DNA from: Russula earlei
Taxonomy: Eukaryota > Basidiomycota > Agaricomycetes > Russulales > Russulaceae
DNA length: 64,000 nt
Direction: 5' to 3'
Assembly (NCBI GenBank): GCA_025769875.1
Contig: JAGFNK010000209.1
Coordinates: 21,132-85,131, forward strand
Shown here: piece by piece, positions 1 through 12,400 of the stretch
Layout of the letters: each line of letters opens with the position of its first letter
Numbering within the stretch: the first letter of the stretch is position 1
Made by a program: the position numbers and the translations under genes
The notes under the pieces: generated by a model
Databases searched by the model: none
Seen by the model: only the letters and a program-made list of their open reading frames with translations
Told to the model about the DNA's origin: nothing

Positions 1-904
1 ATTTGTATTCGTAGTTTTCTTGATGGATTGCTGATAACATCGATGATGGGGAGCCGCCTGAAACGGGCGCCAGTTGTGATATCCTCTCTGGTCTGTTCAG
101 GTTCCAGCCTTCGTTCTGAAGGACTATCATCGCTCTTTTCCTCGGATTGCGCTTGGATAACTAGCTTGGGACCGGTCCGTTTTATTTGACCATCGCGGAG
201 CTTGATTGGTAGTCCGTCAATGACCACTTCCCCTTCTGGCCATGGCTGCCGCCTTCGTCGTGAGACGGTCTCGTAAGACATCTCAGCATCAGAGCCAGTT
301 GCTGCTCTTTTTTTGCGGGAACGGGATCTACTAGAATTTAACAGATCGTGTTCCCCAGAAATATCACCCTCTGATAATCCAGGGTCGACCTCCGATAAAT
401 CTTCCGTGATATCAGAGGAACAAACCTCCTCGCCGTCGGTGTGTGAGATGACCGAAGGGAGATCATCGTCTATAGGAGCCTTGCGAACGGGCCTGTCTAA
501 GCGACGTAAACGTTCTTGCTCCCACTTACTCCTAGTACAAAATATATATCAGTTTTCATTGCAATTGAGGGAGGGGGGATACCTCGAGATTCCCTTCTCA
601 TCTAAACTCTCCAGAAACGAGGCGCCTGCTCCGAACTCTTCGGTGACACCGAGATCCTCACCACCAAGCTCAGAGCCTTCAGAATCGTGGTTACCACGGG
701 GGACTTCGATGATCGTTCGCTGGAAGGCACGCTGTTTTCCCTTAGCTGGCACAGACTTTGACGCTATCGGGGATACGCCCCACGAAGGTGCAATTTTACG
801 CCTCTTCGATATGACCTGGTGGAGAGTGAGTTAATCGAATTTAGAATAATCTCTCAAGGACATACCTGGCCAGCTTGTGTAGGTCTTTTTGCCTTTGTGC
901 CCAT
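1..904 (-). CDS. NOC3: Probable NOC3-like nucleolar complex protein, N-terminal part (cut by window edge)
   Basis: Seen: an ATG at 904 opens MGTKAKRPTQAGQ. A 50-bp intron (865-816) and a 51-bp intron (582-532) lead into one long frame that is still open at base 1. Exon 2 carries a basic SKRRK stretch. Across the second junction it reads FLESLDEKGISRSKWEQERL, then an acidic, Ser-rich region. A tyrosine-containing segment SYETVSRRRQ is followed by DGLPIKLRDGQI. Known: fungal and animal NOC3 proteins (60S pre-ribosome export and replication licensing, nucleolar) have a basic/acidic N-terminal region ending in a similar LPIK element before their helical repeats. The assignment is inferred from these short similarities; another nucleolar protein is possible. 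It is divergent from the APC5-like gene, with 174 bp between the start codons. The helical core lies outside the window. Confidence 0.5.
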
Positions 905-1078
905 CGTGAACCATGTATATGCGCGTTTCTCGCTCGCGTACCTTGTACGCGAGAAATTAGCGTGACAAATTCTGCTCCTTCAGTCAAGGGTACAAAAATG
1001 GAAATCGGGTACCACGATGGACACCGACCACGACCACGACCACGACGAGGTGCCGGTGGTGTCAACAAAGTCGTACCA
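905..1078. promoter_or_regulatory. Head-to-head promoter between NOC3-like and APC5-like genes
   Basis: Only 174 bp separate the two start codons (904 on minus, 1079 on plus), so both promoters must share this DNA. It contains a short tandem run of CACGAC units around 1027-1045 and no clear TATA box. Some of it may be 5' UTR. Confidence 0.45.
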
Positions 1079-3915
1079 ATGGAGGAGCCCGAATCGCCAC
1101 CTACACCAAACACGTTAAGACCCCACCACATCAGTCTGCTCATGGTTATCATGCTGCTCTATCGGCATTACCCGAGCAAGAGTTTTCATCCTTCTTTTCT
1201 TATCCAGGTACACAGGGTATTGCTGGAAGAGGTTGTCGAGGTACGTCTCCCAATGGGCAATATCTATCTATCCGTACCCTCCTTCTAGGTGACACCTCCG
1301 CGGTCATTTCCCAAGTTGCTAGAGGCTCTGAAGGATGCTCCTCATAGCAACGATGATGGTGCGAACCCTTTCTTTGAATCTCTCAAACCGAAGGTAGGTG
1401 TAGTTTCTTGAGGTATTCTTTATTCTCCAATGACGAGGTGTCAGTACATGGACTTTGTATCCGTTGACCACATGACGAATTTCTTCCACGGTTTGCCAAG
1501 CCACTTATAACATAGTTCATCAATGGACTCACGCTCAGGGGTATCCTACCTCTACGTGGACCATAAAAACGGCGAAGAGGTATGCAATTTGACAAGATTA
1601 TTAGTTCGTTTGATTTACCCGTGTTCATTTGTAGGCTGATATCGTGAGAACACTTCACGGATTTCGCGGTTCACCTGAGTGACACCCTTCCTAGAGCCGA
1701 CGTTCAATATTTGGCTATTTTTGCCGGAGAGCCGTGGTTTCGTATATGAAGTTATCTTTTGCGGGCGTGTCCAAACTTCGTCATGACTACCATGAATGGT
1801 TGAACGGGAGCATCACGGCTGGGTATGAACACTTTCAGAGGGATCTGATCACCTTTGGTATGGGCTGTTCGTATGGCATCTCAAAGGAACGCCCAGTCGA
1901 GAAACGCTGTCAGATACCGTGCTATTAAAGACCCATGCAGATGAATACAGCTGGGCAGAGCCGGATGCTTACTCGGAGTTTGTACCTCGTCTGGACATTG
2001 GCCCCGTCCTGACTGCGATTCAGCTTCGAACGGGGACTTGCTATCGGCGACTCGAACTTGGCCTCCGAAAACTTGCGGAGGTTCTTCGAACAACGTTTTC
2101 ATGAAGGAAGCGACTCGTTAGTAAGCCCATTGCTTATCCTAATGCCCATCTCCTCAAATGTTGGCATGTAGCGGTGTGCGGCAACATGCTCTCTTGAACC
2201 TCTCCCGGATGCACTATCTTCAGCATGAGCACACAGCAGCTCGCAAGGTCTCGTCATTTTCCATTGTCTCTTTACTTCTATCTGTATTCAGAACATGTCC
2301 AGTATTTGACTGAAGCGATCGAAATATCTCGCCTGGCAGGGGACAAGGAAACGCTACAACATTGCCAAGGGTTTGTGTCGTCGTACCTAGACCGATGCAC
2401 GTTTGACAATGTCATAGCCTGCTACACCGGCTTCCACCGAAGCACAAGAATCATAGGCCTGCTATTAACGAGATCCAACCCAGCCTTCATCCAATCGAGG
2501 TACTCTTCGACGTTGAGAAGCTTCTGAGGGTAAAGAGCGTAAGTCATGTCGTTCTTGATTTTGTATTAAGATTCACCCGGAAAACAGGAGCAACCCTTAA
2601 GTGCTGCATTCGAAAGGATCATCCAGGCAGTTGGCCTCTATGATCACTGGATCGATATGCAAGAAAATGACGTTGACGAGTCAGAGCAATGGAGTCAGCA
2701 TGCTGCTCAATCGATCGTCTGGAGTGCGGCAGGTGCAACGTGCAACAGTTGGATATCAATCCCTTGTTAACATCCAATGCAGGATGCGAGAAATTGGCGG
2801 TTATTGAGGAAAATATAGTCACTGCTTTTGGCGAAGTCGGTGGAGACAGCAACAATGCCATCACTATTACGTTGAATCGTGCTTATAGGGTGCGCATTCT
2901 CGCATTCATAACGAAGTTCCCTAACCCATGGCTGCAGCACGCGAGACAAGGGAAATATCAAGACGCCATTGCCATTATTCTTGAGCCTGACATTTGGAGA
3001 GGCCTGAGTCTTCATGATTACTCGCAATGGGCATCGCAGATCTGGCATATTCTTGTCCTGAGGGCAAGCAGACGGTTCAGTCGTTTCTACGCATTCCTGG
3101 AACATTCTGATCTAATCAAGTGAGCTTGTGTAGTGGCCAGCTGCGACAGTATAATGACCTCCTGAGGACCATGCGTCCCGCAGGGCCGTTCAATCCTCGA
3201 GACTATTTTTTCAATGCTACCGCATCAACGACATCCATCATACAAGACCCTCTGTACGAAATTTTGCAGATGCGGGTTTGTTTGCTTGCTTGCTCTTAAA
3301 CTCTGAGTATTGACATATGTCTCTGCAACAGCAAGTCGGCCAGGCTGCTACGGCAGTGGAGCAGCTTCTGAGAGCGCTGTGGCACTCTGAATTCCAATGT
3401 CGTTACGGTTCATACCGAACAGCAATCATCCTGCTAGCCGACGTTGGGCTTGAATTCGGGATGACTAAGCGCTGCAGGAGGATCCTCGAAGAGATCATGC
3501 CACAGGTAAGCAGTCTAGTAACTATGAGGCGTCGGACGAGCCTCATGCACTGAGCTAGGTCATTGATGGTGATGATCTCGAGAGGCGCGCTCTCGCCTGC
3601 TTTACTCTTGCACGCTGTATCATTGCGGCGGCTGAGCGATCACCAGAGTCCATCCGCGAAGCCTTACCCTATCTCGATATTGCAGAGAAAGACTACGAGG
3701 CTCTTGAGCTTCTACGCTCACTTGCGGATGTGCAGTTCCTTATCTCCGTTCTGTACCACAACCTAAACATGGTCGAAGAGAGGGACGCCGCCGCTACGAG
3801 ACATCTCGCAACAGAGGAAACTATGCAGAAGTCTGCTGTCGTCGTTGCAGAGGATTGGATAGATCAGGTGTGGAAGCTTGTGTTGGACATTGGTGCATCC
3901 CTTGCAAAGAGATGA
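1079..3915 (+). CDS. APC5: Anaphase-promoting complex subunit 5 (APC5-like), many exons
   Basis: APC5 is a TPR scaffold of the APC/C ubiquitin ligase that triggers anaphase in the nucleus. Seen: start MEEPESPPTPNTLRPHHISL. After splicing, the segment SRRSIFGYFCRRAVVSYMKL (1695 on) matches the conserved N-terminal APC5 region. The middle reads HPIEVLFDVEKLLR before 2530. The C-terminal repeats include REALPYLDIAEKDYEALE and LADVQFLISVLYHNLNMVEE, and the stop is the TGA at 3913-3915. Introns are about 50 bp, and one exon is only 9 nt (1635-1643). The reading frame can be followed through the exons I joined, with no forced break. An upstream in-frame ATG (998) would add an Arg/Pro-rich tail that looks non-native, so 1079 is preferred. 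The family call is firm; exact exon borders in 1930-2600 are less certain. Confidence 0.75.
1635..1643 (+). other. 9-nt microexon in the APC5-like gene
   Basis: GCTGATATC (Ala-Asp-Ile) is flanked by a 55-bp intron (1580-1634, GTATGC...TTTGTAG) and a 51-bp intron (1644-1694, GTGAGA...TTCCTAG). Including it gives GEEADISRRSIFGYF in a single frame. Confidence 0.55.
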
Positions 3916-4124
3916 ATGGACATTGGTGCTCGCGGATGTCGCAGAAGTACTGAGTCGAGCCATTTGCACAGGCTGTTTGACAGTCGTTTCGTATTCTTAT
4001 GAATGACAAACAAGTTTCATTACGACCAGAGAAATGAATGGGCGATTGGATACATGGCTCCTGCCCGCCATTACAATACAACACTAGGATAGGCTAAGAT
4101 ATAAATGGAAAGATGCGAGTAATC

Positions 4125-5602
4125 TCAAGGGTCTTCAAGTCCACTGAACTTGAACGCAACTGTCTCTCTAATCCACTTTGACTTGCACAATGCCCAGAGC
4201 ACCCAGTCACGGATGGTGTAGATGTGAACCGGCGACCACGCAAATTTGGACTGGAAGGTGGGTGACATACCCACAGCGCCGGCCATGAACTTGGTGATGC
4301 CGATCACCTTCATCGCGCGCTCGCGGCGCAAGGCCATGTGTGCGCGCACCTTCTCGTCCGACTCCGGCGACGAACCGGCTGTGAGCGCTGCGGCGATAAC
4401 GGGGCCGACCGAGATACCATCACGCAGGCCGAGATTCATGCCCTGGCCACCGGCGGGAGGATGGATATGAGCGGCATCGCCGATGAGGCACACGCGTGCA
4501 CCGGTAGCTCTTGCTGAGCCGCCGTCGTTGTTGTTGCTACCGAAGCGGGTGAAAAAGTTCACCGCGGCGGCGTAGCGCGTGCGGAAACGCGTTGACCAGA
4601 CCACGTCGCAGACTTTGATTGCGTGCGGGTTCTTGCTCTTGTCACAGGAGAGGGAGTAGGGACCGTACTTCTCGATCAGCTCTTGGCAGTACTGGACGGA
4701 TGACTTTGAGGGAGGTACGCCGTCAGTCTGAGGTACGCCACAGGCCATGCGGAAGACGGTCTTTCCAGTTGTGTCTTTTGAGCCGTCTGCGGCATATTTA
4801 AGGTGAGCCAAAGCGAAGAAACTCGTGGTGCTGATGATGGCGAAGAATTTGTCTGTAATATAAGGTGTTCCGTCGAATGTGATATCAGCGATGACCATCT
4901 GCGCTAGAGTGTTGGCGGCCTCGGGTTGGTCAGGAGGGAAATCGGGGTCTGAGAAAGGTATGCCCGATAATTGGCGTATCTAATGAGTGACTGTCAGCAT
5001 CAGAATAATGGGCGGGGAAATAACAATTACATACAGCAGATTGAGCGCCATCAGCACCGATGACGTATTGAGCGGTGATAGATTGGCCATTCTCGAACAA
5101 AACATCCACGACATTGCCATCTTTGGGATTTTCTTTCATGTCCACAACTTTGTAGGGTCGACGTACAACGATTCCGGCATCCTTCAACTTTTGGTCGAGA
5201 ACGCTTTCGGTGATATTTTGAGGGAGGAGGAGATAGCAGGGGAAGGGTGTCTTTCCAATCAACGCGCTGAAGTCAGCTTCCATCAAAAGGGAACCGGCGC
5301 GGTCGTAGTAGTTCATGTTGCCAACCTTGATCCCGCGTTCGACCAAGGCATCAGTGCAGCCAATAGAATCCAGCGCCTGCTATGGCGTTAGAAGGGACAT
5401 CGTCCAGAGTGCCTTAGGGTCTCACCTCCAAAGTCGCCGCGTGGATAGCCATAGCACGAGATGTGTCGTTACCATTACCGTTCGGAACTGCATCGACGAT
5501 GACCACATCTTTTACGCCAGAATGCCAGAGAGAGAGGGCGCATGACATGCCAGCAGGCCCTGCTCCAACAACAAGGACTCTTGCGCTCGAGGGAATGGAC
5601 AT
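4125..5602 (-). CDS. FAD-binding monooxygenase (phenol hydroxylase / PheA-TfdB type)
   Basis: Flavoprotein monooxygenase of the p-hydroxybenzoate/phenol hydroxylase fold, expected to use NAD(P)H, O2 and FAD to hydroxylate an aromatic or polyketide-like substrate. Seen: the N-terminal Rossmann motif VLVVGAGPAGMSCALSL at residues about 9-25; the middle motif VIGADGAQSA (the DG fingerprint); and the C-terminal FAD ribityl-binding motif ARVCLIGDAAHIHPPAGGQG followed by MNLGLRDG. Two short introns split it: after ATLE (donor GTGAGA near 5427) and after GAQSA (donor GTATGT). The protein of about 450 residues lacks the thioredoxin-like C-terminal domain of long phenol hydroxylases. A TATA-like box lies 58 bp upstream. 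No partner biosynthetic genes are adjacent, so the substrate is unknown. Confidence 0.85.
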
Positions 5603-5659
5603 TGTGTGAGGACAGGTGGCGGAGAGACAGTTGACGAAGAGACAGCAAGATCGTGGGGT

Positions 5660-5666
5660 TTAAATA
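5660..5666 (-). promoter_or_regulatory. TATA-like box of the FAD monooxygenase
   Basis: TATTTAA on the minus strand, 58 bp upstream of the ATG at 5602. The position suits a fungal TATA element with a short 5' UTR. Confidence 0.4.
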
Positions 5667-6416
5667 CGCGGGCACAGACTCTGAGGACATACATTCAAGG
5701 GAACAGCATGTCACACTACACAGGACAAAGATGGCCATAGTCAATACAGAGTTGGCCATATGCACAAGCGACCCATGGTTATCGCGGAACAAACGGCCAC
5801 CGATCATCAGCGCCACAGTGAAAGTATTACATAAGCCGTCGGAATGAGGAGCACCCATAGCATATGAACTGATGGAATAGAATTGCTTCTCATACGAGAA
5901 CCAGGGTTAGTCCCATGAAGAATGTGAGTGTTGTCGAGATGTTGCTAGAATGGCGACGAAAGATCCTCTGGATAAAAAGTTTGTGCGAGTCAAAAGGGTG
6001 GGAATCGACGAGCAAATTCCAATGCGTGGCAGAGGACGATGACATAAGGCACATCGATGAGACCGGAGGGATCGGAGCAGATAACTGCGACGGGAGCGGA
6101 AAGACTCGTTTCTGGTAGAGAGAATAAGAAGGCTCATGTATCACAAGTCCGGTGACAAGGACCGTAGATAGAAGCGACATTTGCATATAGCATGGAGTTT
6201 GACATTTCCGACCACGGTGGGTAATGATACTGAGGGCGTCAGGGACCCCATCATGTTGATGATCAAGGATCAAATCCCACGCGGATATGTGTGACCGTGA
6301 CTCATAAATTGAACACGTTACGTCACACATCGTCACGCCACGCCGAGTCGACGAATCAAGTCGCGTCCGGCGCGGTTGACTCCGGTTTCAGAAAGCCCTT
6401 TCCCCACTTTTCTTCC
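5667..6416. other. Intergenic region between divergent FAD monooxygenase and XMAP215-like genes
   Basis: I recognise no gene here. The minus strand is open for 148 codons at 5890-6336 and again at 5667-5858. It has some hydrophobic stretches (for example SLLSTVLVTGLVIH) that could be a relic of a membrane protein, but no family motif or start context supports a call. It must contain both divergent promoters. Confidence 0.4.
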
Positions 6417-9400
6417 ATGGATGGACAACCTCCTCAGGAGGAGGACTTTTCATCTCTTTCGATTGAAGACAGGCTGTCCCACAAGAATTGGAAAGCCCGC
6501 GTCAGCGCTTATGAAGCTCTTGTCAAATCATTCCAACTAACAGCATCCGACTCCGACCCTGTGTTCAGGCCTTACATCTCCAGTCCTGAGCTTCTCAAAA
6601 AGATCGTCACAGATTCAAATGCAGTTGCGCAAGAGAAAGGCGTAGAGTGCGTCATAGCATTCGTCAAATTTGCGGGAGAGAATGCTGCAAGGACGAGAGA
6701 CGCTGTGGTTCCTGCCTTGGTAGACAAATGCTTTGGTTCAACACGAGCCGGCACAAGAAACCAAGCGATCGAACTGGCACTCCAATACGTTGAGGTGGAT
6801 AATGGTGGCACTGGCGTAGTGGTGTGTGACATTATCGATCTCAAGTAGCTCACTTGACGGCTGGCTGTGTTCAGGAGAATGTATTGCCTGGGTTAGCTGC
6901 AAAGCAGCCAAAGGCTGTCGCAGGGACTGTGACAGTATTGAAGGAGGTCGTTCAGTGAGTAGTGTGTTCACATCTCGTCCCATTTCTTTCCAGTAGTCAA
7001 TGTTCCATGAGCCTGAACATTGAAGGGTAGTGTGACAGGAGCTCAGGATGCTGTCTCTCGTGTTTTCAGTTGCCCAGGGCCGCATATTGACATGTTCGTC
7101 ATTTCCACTAACTTTTGTCTCCCAGATCATTCGGCATACAGGTAACTCCACCAAAACCTATCCTGAAAATTCTACCGAAAATATTTGGCCACTCAGACAA
7201 GTCTGTACGATCCGAGGGAAGCAACCTCGCCCACGCTCTATACCAGTATCTTGGCCCTGGAATTGAACCATGGCTAGCAGATCTTAAACCGGTCCAGGTG
7301 AAAGAACTGAAGGAAGCCTGGGACAGTATGGAGAAGGAGGGACGAGGGAAAGGCACCCTGAAGCCGGAACGTATGACACGGCAGCAAGTGAGGGATGCAG
7401 AGCAGAATGCGGCTGCTGGTGACGATGACGTAGGAGATGGTCCTGCCAGTGAAGAAGAAGGTGCGTCGACCATTGAAGTGACTCTTAACGATTGCGAACG
7501 ATAAGGAACAGATTTTGCAACGCCCGACCCCCGACAGTTTGCAGAGGAAGTTGATATCGCGTCGAAGCTTCCTGCGAATCTCCACACTAGCCTCACATCG
7601 TCGAAATGGAAAGAGCGGAAGGAGGTTCTTGACGATCTCTTAACCCTCCTCAATGGTACGCCTCGGATAAAGGAGGCACCTGAGTTTGGAGATCTTTCAA
7701 AAGCATTGGCATTACGAGTGCAGAGTGATGCAAATATCAACTGCGTCATGGTTGCAGCTCAGTGTCTCGAGGGTTTAGCAAAAGGGCTTATGGGAAATTA
7801 TGGCCGATACCGGGAGGTTGTTGTACCGCCGATGTTGGATCGGTTGAAGGAAAGGAAGGCCAGTGTCACGGACACGATTAGCACGGCCTTGCATGCCATC
7901 TTCGAAACGGTAAGATAAATGTACTATCCGCGAATCCCCCCTCTCTGAGTGCCATCGCAGACCACACTTGCAGACATTATTGGCGACATTCTCCCTGCAT
8001 TGTCCAACAAGAATCCTCAAGTTAAGGAGGGTGCTTGCAAGCTTCTTACGCACTGTCTCTCAACATCAAAACTGGCTATCCCTCCACCACAGGTCAAGCC
8101 TGTTTCGGAGGCACTGACTACTTTGCTCGAAGACTCATATGCTGGGGCACGCGATGAGGCTGCGAATGCATTTGGCACCCTCATGAAGATGGTTGGCGAG
8201 CGCCCACTCGGGGTGGCGATGGATAGCCTTGCAGATGTCAGGAAAGCCAAGGTGAAGGAAGCATATGAAAAAGCAACTGTCAAGGCGAAGGCTGGCGCGA
8301 GCGCCCCACCAAAACCACCCTCTGCTCCCGCTAAGGCGCCGTCGAAGAAAGTTGTGACGAAGAAGGAAGGGCCTCTATCCACGCCCAAAAGCCCGCTTGC
8401 CGAGGATGATGCGCCTGTACCAGACAAGAAAGCACGTCCACCAGCACGTCTGTTGGCAAAGAAAGGTGCACCTGTTGCTCCTTCTGGCGCACCGGCGGCA
8501 TCTGCATCTGCATCTGCGCCTGCTAAGAAACCGCCTCCCGCTGCTGCCGCCGTGGCTGTGACGAAGTCAGCAAAGGGTGGTGCGCCTACACCACCGGGTG
8601 CACTTGACACTTTCAAGTATAAGCACTCGCCGGAGGACGCAGAGGCACTTGCCGCGGAACTCATCCCGCCTAATTTTATTACCGATCTTGGCGATGCAAA
8701 TTGGAAGACCCGGCTAGCTGCGTTGGAAGAGATGACAACGTGGATCGAGGGCATCGTGGAGGAACTCGACGCAGAGGTCATTGTGCGCGCTCTCGGCAAG
8801 AAAGGTTGGGGAGAGAAGAATTTTCAAGTGTCAGCCAAGTTATATGGGATCTTGGTTACCCTTGCGGAGCGTTGCCCATCTTTTGGGAGGTCTTGCGTAG
8901 CACTATCCATTCCTCATTTATCGGAGAAGCTAGGCGACGCCAAGTTGAAAAAGCCTGCAAGCGATGTTCTAGCGGCGTTTGCAGAGAAGACATCTTTACA
9001 GTTCGTTTTGAACATGGGTATGTTTGTTTTGGTGACTCTGGTTCTGTCCACTGACGCCCTTATGAAGCGTACGAGCCACTCAACAAAATAAAAGCGCCGA
9101 AGGCGCTTGCTGATGCACTAGGTTGGATCGAGCAGGCTCTCTCAGAATTCGGTATCGCTGGCTTATCGCTCCGTAACCTCATCGAATTTTTGAAGGGCGC
9201 GCTCAAGAATTCCAATGCCGCAGTTCGAACAAGCGCAACTAAGACTCTGGTAATGGTGAAGTTATTTTCAGGTTCTGGTATCAGTGATCTTCTCAGCGAC
9301 CTCAATCCACAACTCCTCGCTACCATCCAGAATGAGTTCGACAAGGTTGAGGGTGCTTCGCCTCCGGAATCTACACGACAATCAACGGATGTCCTTGCGA

Positions 9401-12400
9401 TGGCCCCGCAGGGTGGCGCTGGGCCTAAGGGTAGCTCCACTACGTCTAATGCTCTAGATGACCTCTTTCCGCGCGTGGAGATCGACGGACTGATGAAGGG
9501 CACAACCATTCTGGCGGACGCTAAAAGTGAAGCGTGGAAAACCAAGAAGGAGGCGCTAGAAACCTTACAAGCTATCCTAGATCAGGGTGCAAATAAACGC
9601 CTGAAACCCCAGATGGGTGCGTCCCTTGCTATCTTATTTCAACGGCAATCTGATCAAATTTCTCAGGTGAGATTGGACAGATCCTGAAGGCACGCGTTAC
9701 TGATTCGAACAAGGCGGTTCAAATACTTGCGCTCGATATCGTGGCTCGGATAGCCACTGGTATGGGCAAATCGTTCGAAAAGCAGACGCGCTTTTTTGTG
9801 CTGCCAGTCTGCACTGTGCTTTCAGACCAGAAGGCACACATCCGCGCAGCGGGTATTCACACGCTCACTGCTATCGCTACAGCTTGTGAGGGATTAGACG
9901 CCCTAATTCATGGGTTAACCGCTGCGCTCGAGGTCAATCAGCCAATCCAAAGATCCCAATTATTGGGATGGATCGTCGATTGGCTCAAGGAGCACGAGAT
10001 GACTCCTGGTTTAGACCTGAGTAGCTGGGTCCCCCCAATCGTTGGATGTCTTGACGACCGCAACGGCGACGTCCGTAAAGGCACACAGGCAATTTTGCCC
10101 TATCTCGTTGCGTCCGTCGGGTTCGATCAAGTCATGCATCATACAAATTCATTGAAGCCTGCCTCGAAGGCGACCGCAGTGCCCCTCATACAGGCAGCTC
10201 GCTCAGCTGCCCCATCAGTAGCCGTGATTGCTCCCCCAACACCCGCCGCAGCGCCCACGCCTCAGAAGAGTGCTTCCCCTTCTAAACCCGCCATCGCCTC
10301 CCCATCTCCGCCATCTCCGCCGGAATTTAGCCCTCCTCATTCGCCTAACGTGTCGGTGCCCCCTGCAGGAAGACCCGGACCTACTAGCAAACTGGGATCA
10401 GGTGCGTCGTAAATTACCATTAGGGTCTACCACGCGTCCCGAGTCACGTTTGGAGAGCGTTGAGGAGGTTGCTACCCCTCGTGCTCCAACAAAATTCGGT
10501 GGGCTGGGGTTGAAGCGACCTGGGCTAACAGGACCAAGTACTACCAAGAGCGCACCCACATCAACGCCTGTTTCTGCTGCGACTTCTCATGAGCCACTGT
10601 CCCTACATGGCACGAGCCTTGATGCGAAGAGGGCTCGCCTAGTGAAAGATGTCGGCAAGTGGGTAAACGAAGGGGGAGTGACGCGCAAGGATCTGGCAGA
10701 TCTCCTACACCATCAAATGGAGCCCAACGCTTCGAAAGATTTGCTTGCCAACCTCTTCAGTCATGATCACAACGCCGTCAATGACCATGTCAATGGGTTG
10801 ACAATGCTTTGCGATTTTTACACAGACCTGCAATCTGGCGCAGAGGGTCTTGGACTGACCGAGGACGAAGCGAGGACCATTGGAACGACCAACTCCGACC
10901 TTGCGCTCAAGTACGTCTCGATCAAAGTTCACGAACCTCAATCCAATTTGGTCTCGAAGTGTCTGGACGTGGTAGATGCAGTACTAGCATTTATGAGGAG
11001 TGTGGAGTACCAGCTGACAGAGCCCGAGGCGCTGTGCTTCATTCCTACATTGGTCCATAAGGTGAGGAATCACTCCGGACTTGGAAGATCAGAAACTGTA
11101 TACTCATGGCCGATAGTTTGGCGACGCTCGTGAGCCCGTTCGGGTGCGTGTGCAGCAGATTTTTCAAACACTCCCCAAGGTGTATGCATATAGCCGAGTT
11201 TTCCAACTTATCCTTGACCACGGATCGAAGTCGAAAGTTGCCAAGACACGCCAACTGTCTCTGGACGAGCTTGGAGTGATTTTGAAACGGTCAGGAATGG
11301 GAGCCTGCAACCCAGCAAAGGATTGCCCCGTGATAGCTTCAATGATTTCGGATAAGGATGCCAGTGTCAGAAAATCTACGCTTACGACATTAAGGTTTGT
11401 CTCCGAGTTAGACATCCATATTCCCATTAATACGAGGTTATTAGTGAAATCTACGCGCTGGAGGGCGAGAAAATTTGGTCTCTTGTCGGTCCTCTTAGTC
11501 CTAAAGACAAGACACAACTTGAAGAGAGACTACGCCGTGTAGCCGGTCCTGGCACACCCGATAAGCGTGAGTTCGGGAAGGATTCCCTCGCGCCCCCACA
11601 TCCGTCTCAGATTTCGCGTTTGACTGGCGGTATTGCAAGGCCAGCATCCCCGTCTTCGTCCCTCCCCCGCCCAGGGGGCATTCCACGACCAGGGAGCCCA
11701 CCAGCAGGAGGTGGTCGGATTGCTCAGCCTGCGGCCACCGCATCAGCAAGGTCAATGTCCCCAGGACCGTCTCAGATCGGCAAACCAACATCGCAAATTC
11801 CTGGCCCTACATCTCCGACCTCACGCGGCAAAAGCATGCTACCTTCTCGCCTCGCTGCCCCAAGAAGCCGTGCTGGAACGTTACGCTCGACCGTTGCATC
11901 TTCAATTGATCTTTCCAACACTCATTCAAATGCAAATGGAACGAAGTATTCAATCGGACAGAGCTCCAAAGTCGAATCTTGGAGGAACGCGGAAACCCCT
12001 GCGGATCCGGAGGTTCCTACAGATACTGCGAGCGGCATTTCCCTTACGATCTCCAGCATCCTGAGCAGCGATTCGGATCGTAGTGTCGACGCTCTCAAGA
12101 AGGTTCAAAAAATCCTCCAGCTCGGACCGGACAGTGGACCGTCATCTCCTCAGTATCGGGACCTTGCGGAGCACACGGAGGGTCTTCTTGAAACTGTCAC
12201 GCTTCAAATGGCTCACGCCTTTGACAAACCAGAGGATAACGTTCGACTCGCGAAGCACTTGATCCAGACCCTCAATGCGTTCTGCGATAATCCATTACTC
12301 GCAGAGTCCTTAACGGTCGACATTCTCACTTCTCTTTTCGAAGAATTGGCTCTTCGTCTTCTACAGACTGACGATAGTCAGGACAAGGAAGTCAAAAATT

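Noticed and set aside
5890..6336. 148-codon minus-strand frame upstream of the FAD monooxygenase
   Set aside because: It has hydrophobic patches but no family motif, and it overlaps the expected divergent promoter region.
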